The notes beneath the pieces were generated by a model. The model was not told where the DNA came from. It did no database searches and saw nothing but the letters and a program-made list of their open reading frames with translations. Position numbers and translations under genes: made by a program. Below, one piece after another: positions 1-7,505 of a stretch of 64,000 bases of DNA. The stretch comes from Allobosea robiniae (GTDB taxonomy: Bacteria; Pseudomonadota; Alphaproteobacteria; Rhizobiales; Beijerinckiaceae), in NCBI RefSeq assembly GCF_900102525.1, contig NZ_FNBZ01000001.1, positions 62,001 through 126,000 on the forward strand, given 5' to 3'. How positions within the stretch are numbered: the first letter of the stretch is position 1; every line of letters starts with the position of its first letter.

Positions 1-1993
1 CCGCGTCGCCGATGCGGTGCAGGAGGAAGCCTCCCGGCTCCGGTGCAGCCGCCTCCGCGCTGCCGAGCATGAAGGCGATATCGGTCACTCCGTCATTGGC
101 GGAAAGATGCCGCAGGTCGTGGTAGATCTCGGCGGCCGGCAGCGTGCCGTATTCGACGACGACCTGGCTGGCCTCCACCCTGCTTTCGGCGCCGGTCAAC
201 TCGTTGCGGAACGTGGCCTGCAGCGCGTTGCCGCGGCGCTCGACCTTCTCCAGCCTGACATCGACGAGCGAGCGGATGCCGAGCTCGGCGAAGCGCTTCC
301 GGAAGCTCGACTTGTCGATATAGGACATCTCGACGGCAAGCGCGTCGTCGGGCGTCGCGATGCAGACGGCCTTGCCCTGCCGGGCGAGCTGCAGCGCACA
401 GGACGCCGCCGCCTGCCGGCCGGTGCCGTCATAGACGAGCACGTCGGCCTTGCCCGGCACCGTGCCGGTCAGCACATCCCAGACGCTGTCGCAGAGGTCC
501 GAACCTTCGAACCAGTCGGTATCGGGAATGCCGCCGGTGGCGACGATCACGAGGTCCGGCATCTCGGCACGGACGGTGTCAGCCTCGGCATAGCAATTCG
601 TCCGGACATCGACGCCAAGCCGTTCGAGTTCGGCGATGCGCCAATCGACGATGCCGATCAGGTCGCGGCGTTCCTCGGCAGCCGTAGCGACGAGCAACTG
701 CCCGCCGAGCTTCGCCGCAGCCTCGAACAGCACGACCGAATGCCCCCGCTCGGCGCAGACGCGGGCAGCTTCGAGCCCGGCCGGTCCGCCGCCGACCACC
801 ACGGCCTTCAGGCGGCGCGAGGCCGGCGCGACCTCATGGCCGAGCACGGTTTCGCGGCCGCTGGCGGCGTTATGGATACAGTTGACCTTCTTGTAGAGAC
901 AGTACGAGGCGCCAACGCAGGGCCTGATGCGCTCCTCCTCCCCGCGCCTGATCTTCTCGACCAGATGCGGGTCGGCGATATGAGCGCGCGTCATGCCGAC
1001 GAGGTCGACGACCCCCTCGCGGATCGTATGGCGCGCGGTCGCCACGTCGCGGATGCCGCCGGCATGGATCAAGGGCAGCTTCGTCTCGCGGCGGAACTGC
1101 GCCACCGAAGCGAGATAGGGCGCGTTGCGCTGGAATAGACCGGGCATGTTGTCCTCGGCCAGCGCGAGATCGGTATCCATGCGGCCATAGATGCAGTTGA
1201 AATAGTCGATATGGCCTTCGCGTTCGAAGATCCGGGCAAGCTCGAGGCAATCGTCGAAATCCGAACCATCTGCGACACCTTCGTCGATCACGAAGCGGAT
1301 GCCGACGATCGCCTCGTCGCCGACGCGCTTGCGGATCGCCTCGTGGACCATGAGCCCGAAGCGCGCCCGATTTTCCGCCGAGCCGCCGAAACCATCCGTG
1401 CGCTTGTTGGTGCGCGGCGAGAGGAACTGGCCGATCAGATGGCCTCCGGTCACGGTCTCGACGCCGTCGAGCCCGCCCTGCAGGCAGCGCAGCGCCGCAT
1501 CGGCATAGTCCCGGATGATCCGCGCGATATCCGCATCGTCCATCTCCTTGGGGAAATTGCGGTTGCGCGTTTCCCTGACGCGCGACGGCGCCAGCACCGG
1601 AAGCCAGTTCCAGCCATAGGAGGTGGCGCGGCGACCGAGATGCGACACCTGGCACATCACGGCGGCGCCATGGCCGTGAATGCACTCGGACAGCGCCGCC
1701 AGATGCGGAATGATGCGGTCACTGGAGAGATCGAGCTGGCCGCCACCCCAGCTGGAATCCGGCGAGGTCATGGCGGAGCCGCCGATCATCGTCATGGCGA
1801 GGCCGCCGCGGGCCTTTTCCTCGTGATAGCGCTGATAGCGTTCGAGCGGCAGGCCGCCTTCGTCCAGCATCGAGGCATGGCTGGTGCTGACGATGCGGTT
1901 GCGCAGCCGGAGGCTCTTGATCGCGAAGGGTTGAAGCAGGGGGTCGCCGGCGACAGCCGAACGACGATCTGCTGTGACGATGGCCTCGTTCAC
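1..1993 (-). CDS. NADH:flavin oxidoreductase, TMADH/N-methylproline demethylase-like (3' end outside window)
   Basis: The frame is open to the left edge, so the C-terminus is missing. The start is a GTG with AGAGGGA 7 bases upstream. The N-terminal ~350 residues are an old-yellow-enzyme TIM barrel (GGHLIGQFLSP and an HAGGIRD phosphate-binding loop). An iron-sulfur segment follows at residues 359-372, then a dinucleotide-binding domain beginning VVVGGGPAGLEAA. This layout fits trimethylamine/dimethylamine dehydrogenases, 2,4-dienoyl-CoA reductases and StcD-like N-methylproline demethylases; the CIHN-x-A-x-GRE signature fits the last group best, which is inference. The second cluster cysteine is Ala (C359, A362, C365, C372). 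The divergent LysR gene is the likely regulator. Confidence 0.85.
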   Translation of the reverse strand, partial: MNEAIVTADRRSAVAGDPLLQPFAIKSLRLRNRIVSTSHASMLDEGGLPLERYQRYHEEKARGGLAMTMIGGSAMTSPDSSWGGGQLDLSSDRIIPHLAALSECIHGHGAAVMCQVSHLGRRATSYGWNWLPVLAPSRVRETRNRNFPKEMDDADIARIIRDYADAALRCLQGGLDGVETVTGGHLIGQFLSPRTNKRTDGFGGSAENRARFGLMVHEAIRKRVGDEAIVGIRFVIDEGVADGSDFDDCLELARIFEREGHIDYFNCIYGRMDTDLALAEDNMPGLFQRNAPYLASVAQFRRETKLPLIHAGGIRDVATARHTIREGVVDLVGMTRAHIADPHLVEKIRRGEEERIRPCVGASYCLYKKVNCIHNAASGRETVLGHEVAPASRRLKAVVVGGGPAGLEAARVCAERGHSVVLFEAAAKLGGQLLVATAAEERRDLIGIVDWRIAELERLGVDVRTNCYAEADTVRAEMPDLVIVATGGIPDTDWFEGSDLCDSVWDVLTGTVPGKADVLVYDGTGRQAAASCALQLARQGKAVCIATPDDALAVEMSYIDKSSFRKRFAELGIRSLVDVRLEKVERRGNALQATFRNELTGAESRVEASQVVVEYGTLPAAEIYHDLRHLSANDGVTDIAFMLGSAEAAAPEPGGFLLHRIGDA

Positions 1994-2103
1994 CGAATGA
2001 TCCCTCTGTGGCCGAACCAGTATTGGTACAACGCCACCCCGCGGCCTCGACGATGCAGGAGGCGCCGGCCCGATCCCGGGCCCGTCGACGCCGATGATGA
2101 CGA

Positions 2104-2116
2104 TGTTCCTGGAACA
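2104..2116. promoter_or_regulatory. Inverted repeat in divergent promoter region
   Basis: TGTTCC-T-GGAACA is a perfect 6-bp inverted repeat with a 1-base centre. It lies in the 165-bp gap between the oxidoreductase and lysR genes, 43 bases before the lysR start. It is a candidate operator for the LysR protein or another dimeric regulator. Binding is inferred. Confidence 0.4.
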
Positions 2117-2144
2117 GGAACAGATTGAAAAAGCCTGGGAGAAG

Positions 2145-2161
2145 CATACGCTCAGCGTATG
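2145..2161. promoter_or_regulatory. 17-bp palindrome covering the lysR start codon
   Basis: CATACGCTCAGCGTATG is a perfect palindrome with 8-bp arms around one base. Its last three bases are the ATG of the LysR gene. It could be an autoregulatory operator or an RNA hairpin occluding the start; the purine-rich GGGAGAAG ends just before it, 14 bases from the ATG. Confidence 0.5.
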
Positions 2162-3100
2162 GCTCAACTGTCCCGTCTCGTCCCGTCCGCACGCGGGCTT
2201 CTGGTCTTCGAAGCCGCGGCCCGGACCGGCAGCTTCACCGCCGCGGCAGCGGAATTCAACGTCAGCCAGCCTTCCGCCAGCCGCAGCGTCGCGGAACTGG
2301 AAGCCGCCATCGGAGCGAGGCTATTCGAGCGGCGCGCCCGTGGTCTCGCATTGACCGTGGACGGCAGCGACCTCTACGCCGTCGTCGGCGATACCGTCGG
2401 ACGCATCGCGGAAACCATCGAGGCGATCCAGCGACGGCAGCACGGGACAAAGCCCATCGTCACGCTGTCGATGTCGAGCTCTTTCGTGGCCCATTGGCTG
2501 CTGCCACGCCTCGGCGAATTCCATGCCGCCTTCCCGCAGATCGATATCCGGTTCGATCTGATCCCGGGCGTCCTGCGCGGCGTGCCCGACAATGTCGACC
2601 TGGCGACACGCATCATCGCGGACGATGACCCGAACTACCATCGCTGGTCCTTTGCGCCCGAGATCGTCTTCCCGGTCTGCAGCCCCGCCTATCTCGACGC
2701 GCGCGGCAAGCTGGATCACCGGGGCGACGGCGCCGGGCATGTGTTTCTCTGGCTGAGCGACCACGCCACGCATGAATGGGCCAGGGAATGGGGCAATGTC
2801 GCCCATCGCAACGCCTCCAAAGGGGTCTGGCACGAGTTCACGGACTATTCCGTCATCCTCCAGGCGGCGCTGAACGGGGACGGCATCGCCCTGGGCTGGC
2901 TGAGCGTCGTGTCGAGCAGCCTGGTGAAGGGCACATTGGTGCCGGCTTCGGACCTCGTCATCCGGACCGGCCGGCACCACAGCCTGATCGCGCCCCGGTC
3001 GAGGCCCCTCAACCCGATCGTCGCCGAGGTCGCGCTCTGGCTTCGCAGCAATCTCGCCCGGGAACTCGCGGCGTTGGACGAGACCTTTCGCCCGCGCTGA
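2159..3100 (+). CDS. LysR-family transcriptional regulator
   Basis: A 313-residue protein of normal LTTR length. The N-terminal winged helix-turn-helix (about residues 10-70) contains the family signature FNVSQPSASRSVAELE followed by RLFERRARGLALT. Residues ~95-300 form the periplasmic-binding-like effector domain, in the GcvA-like style (YLDARGKLD, WHEFTDYSVIL). It is transcribed away from the flavin oxidoreductase, the usual arrangement for an LTTR controlling its neighbour in response to a substrate. That would make it a regulator of N-methyl amine or related catabolism (inference). Its ATG is buried in a palindrome. Confidence 0.93.
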   Translation: MAQLSRLVPSARGLLVFEAAARTGSFTAAAAEFNVSQPSASRSVAELEAAIGARLFERRARGLALTVDGSDLYAVVGDTVGRIAETIEAIQRRQHGTKPIVTLSMSSSFVAHWLLPRLGEFHAAFPQIDIRFDLIPGVLRGVPDNVDLATRIIADDDPNYHRWSFAPEIVFPVCSPAYLDARGKLDHRGDGAGHVFLWLSDHATHEWAREWGNVAHRNASKGVWHEFTDYSVILQAALNGDGIALGWLSVVSSSLVKGTLVPASDLVIRTGRHHSLIAPRSRPLNPIVAEVALWLRSNLARELAALDETFRPR

Positions 3101-3114
3101 GTTTGCCGGAATGC

Positions 3115-3267
3115 CGGGAGAACAACCTGCCTGTCGCCAGGGCGTGCGGCATCACGCCGATGGCCCAGCGCGGATGCAGGGCAACCTTGAGCCCGGCACG
3201 CCACGATGCCTTCAGAGGGATGCCGAAACCGTTGCGGGCGTTCTATTCGCGGCTGATCGAGGCGTAG
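3115..3267 (+). pseudogene. Remnant of an IS110/IS116-type transposase C-terminus
   Basis: In one plus frame a short stretch reads RGCRATLSPARH...PKPLRAFYSRLIEA and then stops. It resembles the end of the IS110-family catalytic domain, where a conserved helix has the form RHNP-x-LRAFYxRLxxxGK. There is no start, no upstream DEDD domain and no further homology after the stop. The most likely reading is a decayed insertion-sequence scar. The match was made by eye and is weak. Confidence 0.35.
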
Positions 3268-3548
3268 CTAGAGGGCCTGCCATACGAGCTGATGGACAAC
3301 GCCCCGATCTTCCGCACGAAGGGCTAGGCGCCGGCGCAGGAGGGCGGCAGGCCTCGCGCTCCTGCGGCATGCACGGAGAATCAGCTGCGCAAGAATTTCC
3401 GCGAGTTCCGTCCCATGGCGTTCGGCGAGGACGAAAGCTGCTCCTGACCGACCGAACGATGTGCGATCGCCGTCCTCCATCCCGGAAAGCGCAATGGAAT
3501 CAGCAACAAGAGCACCGTCTGCAGTCATGCATGTCGGAAATCGTCGTC
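3268..3548. other. Non-coding or decayed sequence
   Basis: No convincing gene. Short frames are broken by stops and have no ribosome-binding sites. One fragment (LPYELMDNAPIFRTKG) is protein-like but was not recognised. With the preceding transposase scar, this looks like eroded mobile DNA between the LysR gene and the secretion genes. Confidence 0.4.
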
Positions 3549-3776
3549 CTAAGAATCCAAACCAACCTGAAAGTGATGGTTGTTGCCGTTCATCCGACGT
3601 GGTTCTGCGGAGATGATTTGGTCTACCTCCTGCTTGAACTCTCCCCAGCGACCGTAATCGCGACCGCAGCCGCTGCACCGTACAAGAGCCGAGTCGATGA
3701 GCTCCGTAGGAAGAATGACGGAGATGCTGCCACAATCATCGCACGCGAACTTCGATAGGGTTGTCACACCTAGCAT
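3549..3776 (-). CDS. Small zinc-ribbon protein, function unknown
   Basis: A 75-residue protein with two cysteine pairs: CDDC at residues 12-15 and CSGC at about 34-37. Four cysteines in CxxC...CxxC spacing suggest a structural zinc site. A well-placed GGGAG lies 6 bases before the ATG, which supports real translation. The remainder is charged and soluble with no membrane segment. It lies downstream of the type I secretion genes on the same strand. No partner or role can be assigned. Confidence 0.65.
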   Translation of the reverse strand: MLGVTTLSKFACDDCGSISVILPTELIDSALVRCSGCGRDYGRWGEFKQEVDQIISAEPRRMNGNNHHFQVGLDS

Positions 3777-3985
3777 GTGCGTCTCCCAGTATGTCCCGAG
3801 GAAATTTCAGCACCCATTGCGACCAAGTCCGTAGTCGAGCCGATCTCAAGAAAAAATTCTTGATCGTTGGCAAGAACACGGATGACCGGTGCGATCGTGA
3901 ACCGGCCTGCCTTCGACGCCGGGTCGATGGCTGATGTGGGGTCGAGGACCCGGCAGGGGACGTTGGGGCGGAGGCTCCGAAGCAA
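3770..3985 (-). CDS. Possible short coding frame after the adaptor gene
   Basis: The frame between the PrsE-like gene and the zinc-ribbon gene reads like protein (LRPNVPCRVLDP, FTIAPVIRVLAND, FFLEIGSTTDLVAMG). It ends in a TAG that overlaps the next gene's ATG (ATGCTAG), suggesting coupling. No good start exists: the TTG used here abuts a GGGGAG with no spacing, and other starts lie inside prsE. No family was recognised. It may be a gene fragment. Confidence 0.22.
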   Translation of the reverse strand: MLRSLRPNVPCRVLDPTSAIDPASKAGRFTIAPVIRVLANDQEFFLEIGSTTDLVAMGAEISSGHTGRRTC

Positions 3986-4031
3986 CTCCCCGCCGATCAG
4001 AACGGCGCGTTCGCCTCTGAGGGCTCGGCGC

Positions 4032-5357
4032 CTATCTCTCCCGGAATGCTCGCGCGATCTGGTCCGCAAGCGGCTTGGCGAAATACGAGAAAACCGTCCT
4101 CTGCTGCGTGCGCACAAAAACCTCGACGGGCATGCCCGGCCCGACCTTGGCCCCCTGGAGCCGTGCGAGTTCGCCGTCCAGGATGGCGACGCGAAGGGTG
4201 TAGAAGTCTTGCCCAGTCCGCTGATCGACGGTGAGATCGGGAGATACGCGGGACACTTCGCCCTCGATCTCAGGCGTGGTCCGCTGGTTGAGGGCCGAGA
4301 AGCGCAACCCGGCGCGCTGTCCGGAGTATACCTGCTCGATATCCTGAGGTCGCACCCTCGCCTGCACCGTCAGACGATCAGAGGCGGGCACGATCAGCAT
4401 CAAGGTTTCGCCCGGAGAGGCGACGCCGCCAATTGTGTGAACCGCCATCTGGTGCACGGTGCCGGATTGGGGAGCCCGGATATCCACGCGCTTGAGCTGG
4501 TCCTCCGCTGTGACTTTCCGTTCAACCAGCTCGGAAATCTTGCCACGAAGATCGGCGAGCGTCTTGCCGACTTCGGTGCGAAGATCCTCATCGATCTGAA
4601 GGATCTGCAGCTCGGTCTCAGTGATCCTGCCTTTGGCCTGAGCCACTGATGAGACCAGGGTGCCTTTCTCGCCGGTGATACGTGCAGCATCCCGCTCCAG
4701 GGCGTTCAATCGGGTGATCGAAACGAGCTTCTTGCTGTGAAGGTCGCGCACGCCCTCGAGCTCCTGCGCGATGAGGCTGGCTTCGCGGTCCTTCGCGACG
4801 ATCTGCTCCGAAAAGGCCCGGATCTGATCCCGCATCTGGCCGATGCGTTCGAGGTGCTGGGCCTTCAAGCCCGATCGCGCTGCCCCTCGCAGCTCGAAGA
4901 GCCTGCGTTCTCCGCTCAGGAGTGCTGCGACATCCGGCGATTTTTCTGCTGCTGTCGACAGCTCGCGGGAAAAGGCGACTTCCGTAGCTCCGTCGCGCTC
5001 GGCTTCGAGTCGAGCTTGCTGCGCGAGGGCCTCGTTGAGAGCCTTGCTCACGACGGCGAGGTTGGCCTGCGTCACGGTTTCGTCGAGGCGGATAATGACG
5101 TCGCCTGCTTTGACGCGGTCACCGTCCCGGACGCGCAACTCGCTGATGACCCCGCCAGTGGGGTGCTGCACCTTCTTCACTTCCGACTCGACAACGAGCG
5201 AACCATGCGCGACCACCGCGCCTGAAAACTCGGTTGTCGCAGCCCATCCGCCCACGCCGATCAGCAGGGTTCCAAGGCTGATTCCGACCGCCAGAACATG
5301 GCGCTGGATCGAAAGCCGCGTGGGGTGAGAGACGTCGTCCAATATTCTAAGCTCCAT
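4032..5357 (-). CDS. prsE: Type I secretion periplasmic adaptor (HlyD/PrsE family)
   Basis: A 441-residue membrane-fusion protein. It has a short cytoplasmic start, one membrane segment at about residues 18-40 (HVLAVGISLGTLLIGVGGW), a lipoyl half-motif, a long coiled-coil hairpin (about 100-280), and the returning beta-barrel with the HlyD signature (RVDIRAPQSGTVHQM). It links the inner-membrane ABC exporter to a TolC-like outer-membrane channel, which is not encoded in this window. Its ATG shares one base with the upstream ABC gene's stop, so the two are cotranscribed. The RTX-tailed lyase next door is the obvious substrate. Confidence 0.92.
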   Translation of the reverse strand: MELRILDDVSHPTRLSIQRHVLAVGISLGTLLIGVGGWAATTEFSGAVVAHGSLVVESEVKKVQHPTGGVISELRVRDGDRVKAGDVIIRLDETVTQANLAVVSKALNEALAQQARLEAERDGATEVAFSRELSTAAEKSPDVAALLSGERRLFELRGAARSGLKAQHLERIGQMRDQIRAFSEQIVAKDREASLIAQELEGVRDLHSKKLVSITRLNALERDAARITGEKGTLVSSVAQAKGRITETELQILQIDEDLRTEVGKTLADLRGKISELVERKVTAEDQLKRVDIRAPQSGTVHQMAVHTIGGVASPGETLMLIVPASDRLTVQARVRPQDIEQVYSGQRAGLRFSALNQRTTPEIEGEVSRVSPDLTVDQRTGQDFYTLRVAILDGELARLQGAKVGPGMPVEVFVRTQQRTVFSYFAKPLADQIARAFRER

Positions 5358-7108
5358 CAGCTTCTGCTCGCTGCGCGATCGAAAATGCCAGCGGATTTCG
5401 GCACCGCCTTCAAGCTCGTGGAGAGCACCTCGTCCTTGGGACCGAAGGCCTGGACTCGTCCGTCCGCCATCACGAGGACCTGATCCAACGCTGTCAGGGC
5501 GCTCGGCCGGTGGGCGATGACCACCACGACGCCGCCCCTTCGGCGAACTTGGAAGATGGCGTCGGTCAGGGCCTGCTCGCCTTCGGCATCAAGGTTCGAG
5601 TTCGGCTCGTCGAGCACAACCAGAAAGGGATTCCCGTAGAGAGCTCGCGCAAGGGCGATGCGTTGCCGCTGCCCCGCCGAAAGAGCCGTTCCGCGCTCGC
5701 CGATCTGGGTCTGATAGCCTTCCGGCAGGCGCTGGATAAGCTCATGGACGCCCGACGCCTTGGCGGCTTCAATGATGCGCTCGGCCGTCGCGTCGCTGCG
5801 GAAACGTGCGATGTTGGCGGCAACGGTACCTGAAAAGAGTTCGACCTCTTGAGGGAGATAACCGACATGATGCCCCAGCTCCTCCGGCCGCCAATGACGC
5901 AGAGAAGAGCCATCCATGCGGACGGTGCCGGTCAGGGGCTGCCAAACGCCAACAAGCATGCGGGCAAGCGAGGACTTCCCGGACGCGCTCTGCCCGATGA
6001 CGCCGAGCCCCTGCCCCGCCCGAAGCGCGAAGCTGACATTGGACGCCGTCAGGCGCTGCCCGCCGGGCGGAGAGACGGACGCAGCCTCGACGGTGATCAG
6101 TTCCGTCGGAGCAGGCAACGCGAGCGCAGGCGCCTGAGACGGCTGGGCTTCGAACATCTCCTTCAGCCGGCCCCACCCTTGGCGCGCCCTGACAAATCCC
6201 TTCCAGTTGCCGATGGCAAGATCGACGGGAGCGAGCGCGCGCGAGGTCAGGATCGAGCTCGCGACGATGATGCCAGCCGTCGCTTCCTGCTGAATGACGA
6301 GATAGGCGCCGACGCCCAGCACGATCGATTGCAACAGCATGCGCAGCACTCGGGACGTTGAGGCAAAGCCCCCTGCAACTTCGGCGGCGCGCTGATGTTG
6401 AAGCCGATGCTCGTCGCTGACCACCTTCCAGAGCGCGCCCATCTCGCCGCCCATGCCCATCGCATGGACGGCCTCGGCGTTGCGCCGCCCGACTTCTGCG
6501 ATGGAAATCCGGTGGGCGGCAGCCCCGCTCGCCGCCGTCGACGGCTTTTGTGTGAGCCGCTCCGTAAGGACCGTTAGCGCGACCAGAACGATGGTGCCGA
6601 TGAGCGCCGTAGCGCCAATCCAGAAGTGGAATAGAAAGCACAGGCCCAGATAAAGCGGGATCCAGGGAAGATCGAACAGCGCTCCCGGCCCGCTGCCTGA
6701 GAGGAAGCCGCGAACCTGGTCAAGGTCGCGCATCGGCTGCAGGCCCTCGCCAGCATTCTTGGCCTGGAGCGGCCCCGAGAGGATCGCCTGGAAGACCTTT
6801 CCATTCAGCCCTTCGTCAAGAGCGCAGCCGATCCGCAACAGAAGGCGACCGCGCAGGATGTCAAAGAGCGCGTAGAACACGTACAGCATGACGATCAGCA
6901 GCGTGAGGCCCACGAGCGTCGGAATGCTGCGGCTCGGCAGGACCCGGTCGTAAATCTCCAGCATGTAAAGCGAGCTGGCGAGCGTCAGCAGGTTCAGGGC
7001 CCCACTCAGGACCGCGATCGCCACAAATGCTCCGCGCCATTGGGAGATAGCCGCGGTAAGCGGAGACCGCGCGAGCGTCTCTCCTAGACGGATGCCGAAA
7101 GCAACCAT
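5357..7108 (-). CDS. prsD: Type I secretion ABC exporter (PrsD/HlyB-like ATPase-permease)
   Basis: A fused membrane-plus-ATPase half-transporter. The membrane domain occupies about residues 15-320 (SGALNLLTLASSLYMLEIYDRVLPSRS is the PrsD/AprD-type first segment, seen here in part). The nucleotide-binding domain has Walker A GQSASGKSS, the signature LSAGQRQRIALARAL, Walker B FLVVLDEPNSNLD and the H-loop VIAHRPS. The ATG at 7108, with GAGAG upstream, gives 583 residues, the usual PrsD size. An in-frame TTG at 7273 would add 55 unconserved residues. It exports RTX proteins in one step, powered by ATP. Confidence 0.92.
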   Translation of the reverse strand: MVAFGIRLGETLARSPLTAAISQWRGAFVAIAVLSGALNLLTLASSLYMLEIYDRVLPSRSIPTLVGLTLLIVMLYVFYALFDILRGRLLLRIGCALDEGLNGKVFQAILSGPLQAKNAGEGLQPMRDLDQVRGFLSGSGPGALFDLPWIPLYLGLCFLFHFWIGATALIGTIVLVALTVLTERLTQKPSTAASGAAAHRISIAEVGRRNAEAVHAMGMGGEMGALWKVVSDEHRLQHQRAAEVAGGFASTSRVLRMLLQSIVLGVGAYLVIQQEATAGIIVASSILTSRALAPVDLAIGNWKGFVRARQGWGRLKEMFEAQPSQAPALALPAPTELITVEAASVSPPGGQRLTASNVSFALRAGQGLGVIGQSASGKSSLARMLVGVWQPLTGTVRMDGSSLRHWRPEELGHHVGYLPQEVELFSGTVAANIARFRSDATAERIIEAAKASGVHELIQRLPEGYQTQIGERGTALSAGQRQRIALARALYGNPFLVVLDEPNSNLDAEGEQALTDAIFQVRRRGGVVVVIAHRPSALTALDQVLVMADGRVQAFGPKDEVLSTSLKAVPKSAGIFDRAASRS

Positions 7109-7458
7109 CTTCTCTCGTCCTGCGTGCGCACGCGTCGCGCCCTGGGCGGAAGGCGAAAGGCTGGCAAGGCGCCTGAAAAGCGCACGTCCGTGTGCCCTCA
7201 GCGTGACGGCGCCCTGAACGAGAAAAGTTGAAGCGGTCTGCTGGAGATTGCGGGCCGGGAGGAGATGAAGCAATGGAGCCTCGTCGGTTCAAAGGAAAAG
7301 GTGCGCCGCTCAAGACCCGCGACTCCACCGAGAAAGATTCTTGGCGGTGGCACTCCGCACCAGCCATTCAGGCGCTTGGACGCTCCGGCTCGAGGCGGCG
7401 CGTCATCCTGGTCGTTTTCGCTATCCCGAGCCTGGAAGCCACGGGAGGCCGTTTTTGA

Positions 7459-7482
7459 CCGGCTCGCGCGGGCGCGAGCCGG
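7459..7482. terminator. Strong GC hairpin between secretion operon and lyase gene
   Basis: Eleven-base complementary arms (7459-7469 and 7472-7482) form a very stable stem just past the lyase gene's stop. On the lyase strand no U-tract follows, because the flanking Ts lie on the opposite side. It may stabilise a 3' end or act as a pause site rather than be a classical intrinsic terminator. Confidence 0.35.
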
Positions 7483-7505
7483 AATAATGGTGATGGTCAA
7501 TCCCG

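Noticed and set aside
870-1685. Long arginine-rich frame on the minus strand within the oxidoreductase region
   Set aside because: It is a shadow of the true minus-strand frame, which reads as a flavin oxidoreductase with all family motifs and runs off the left edge.
7109-7273. N-terminal extension of the ABC exporter from a TTG at 7273
   Set aside because: The added 55 residues are not typical of PrsD-type exporters. The ATG at 7108 gives the normal N-terminus, although GAGG before the TTG leaves some doubt.
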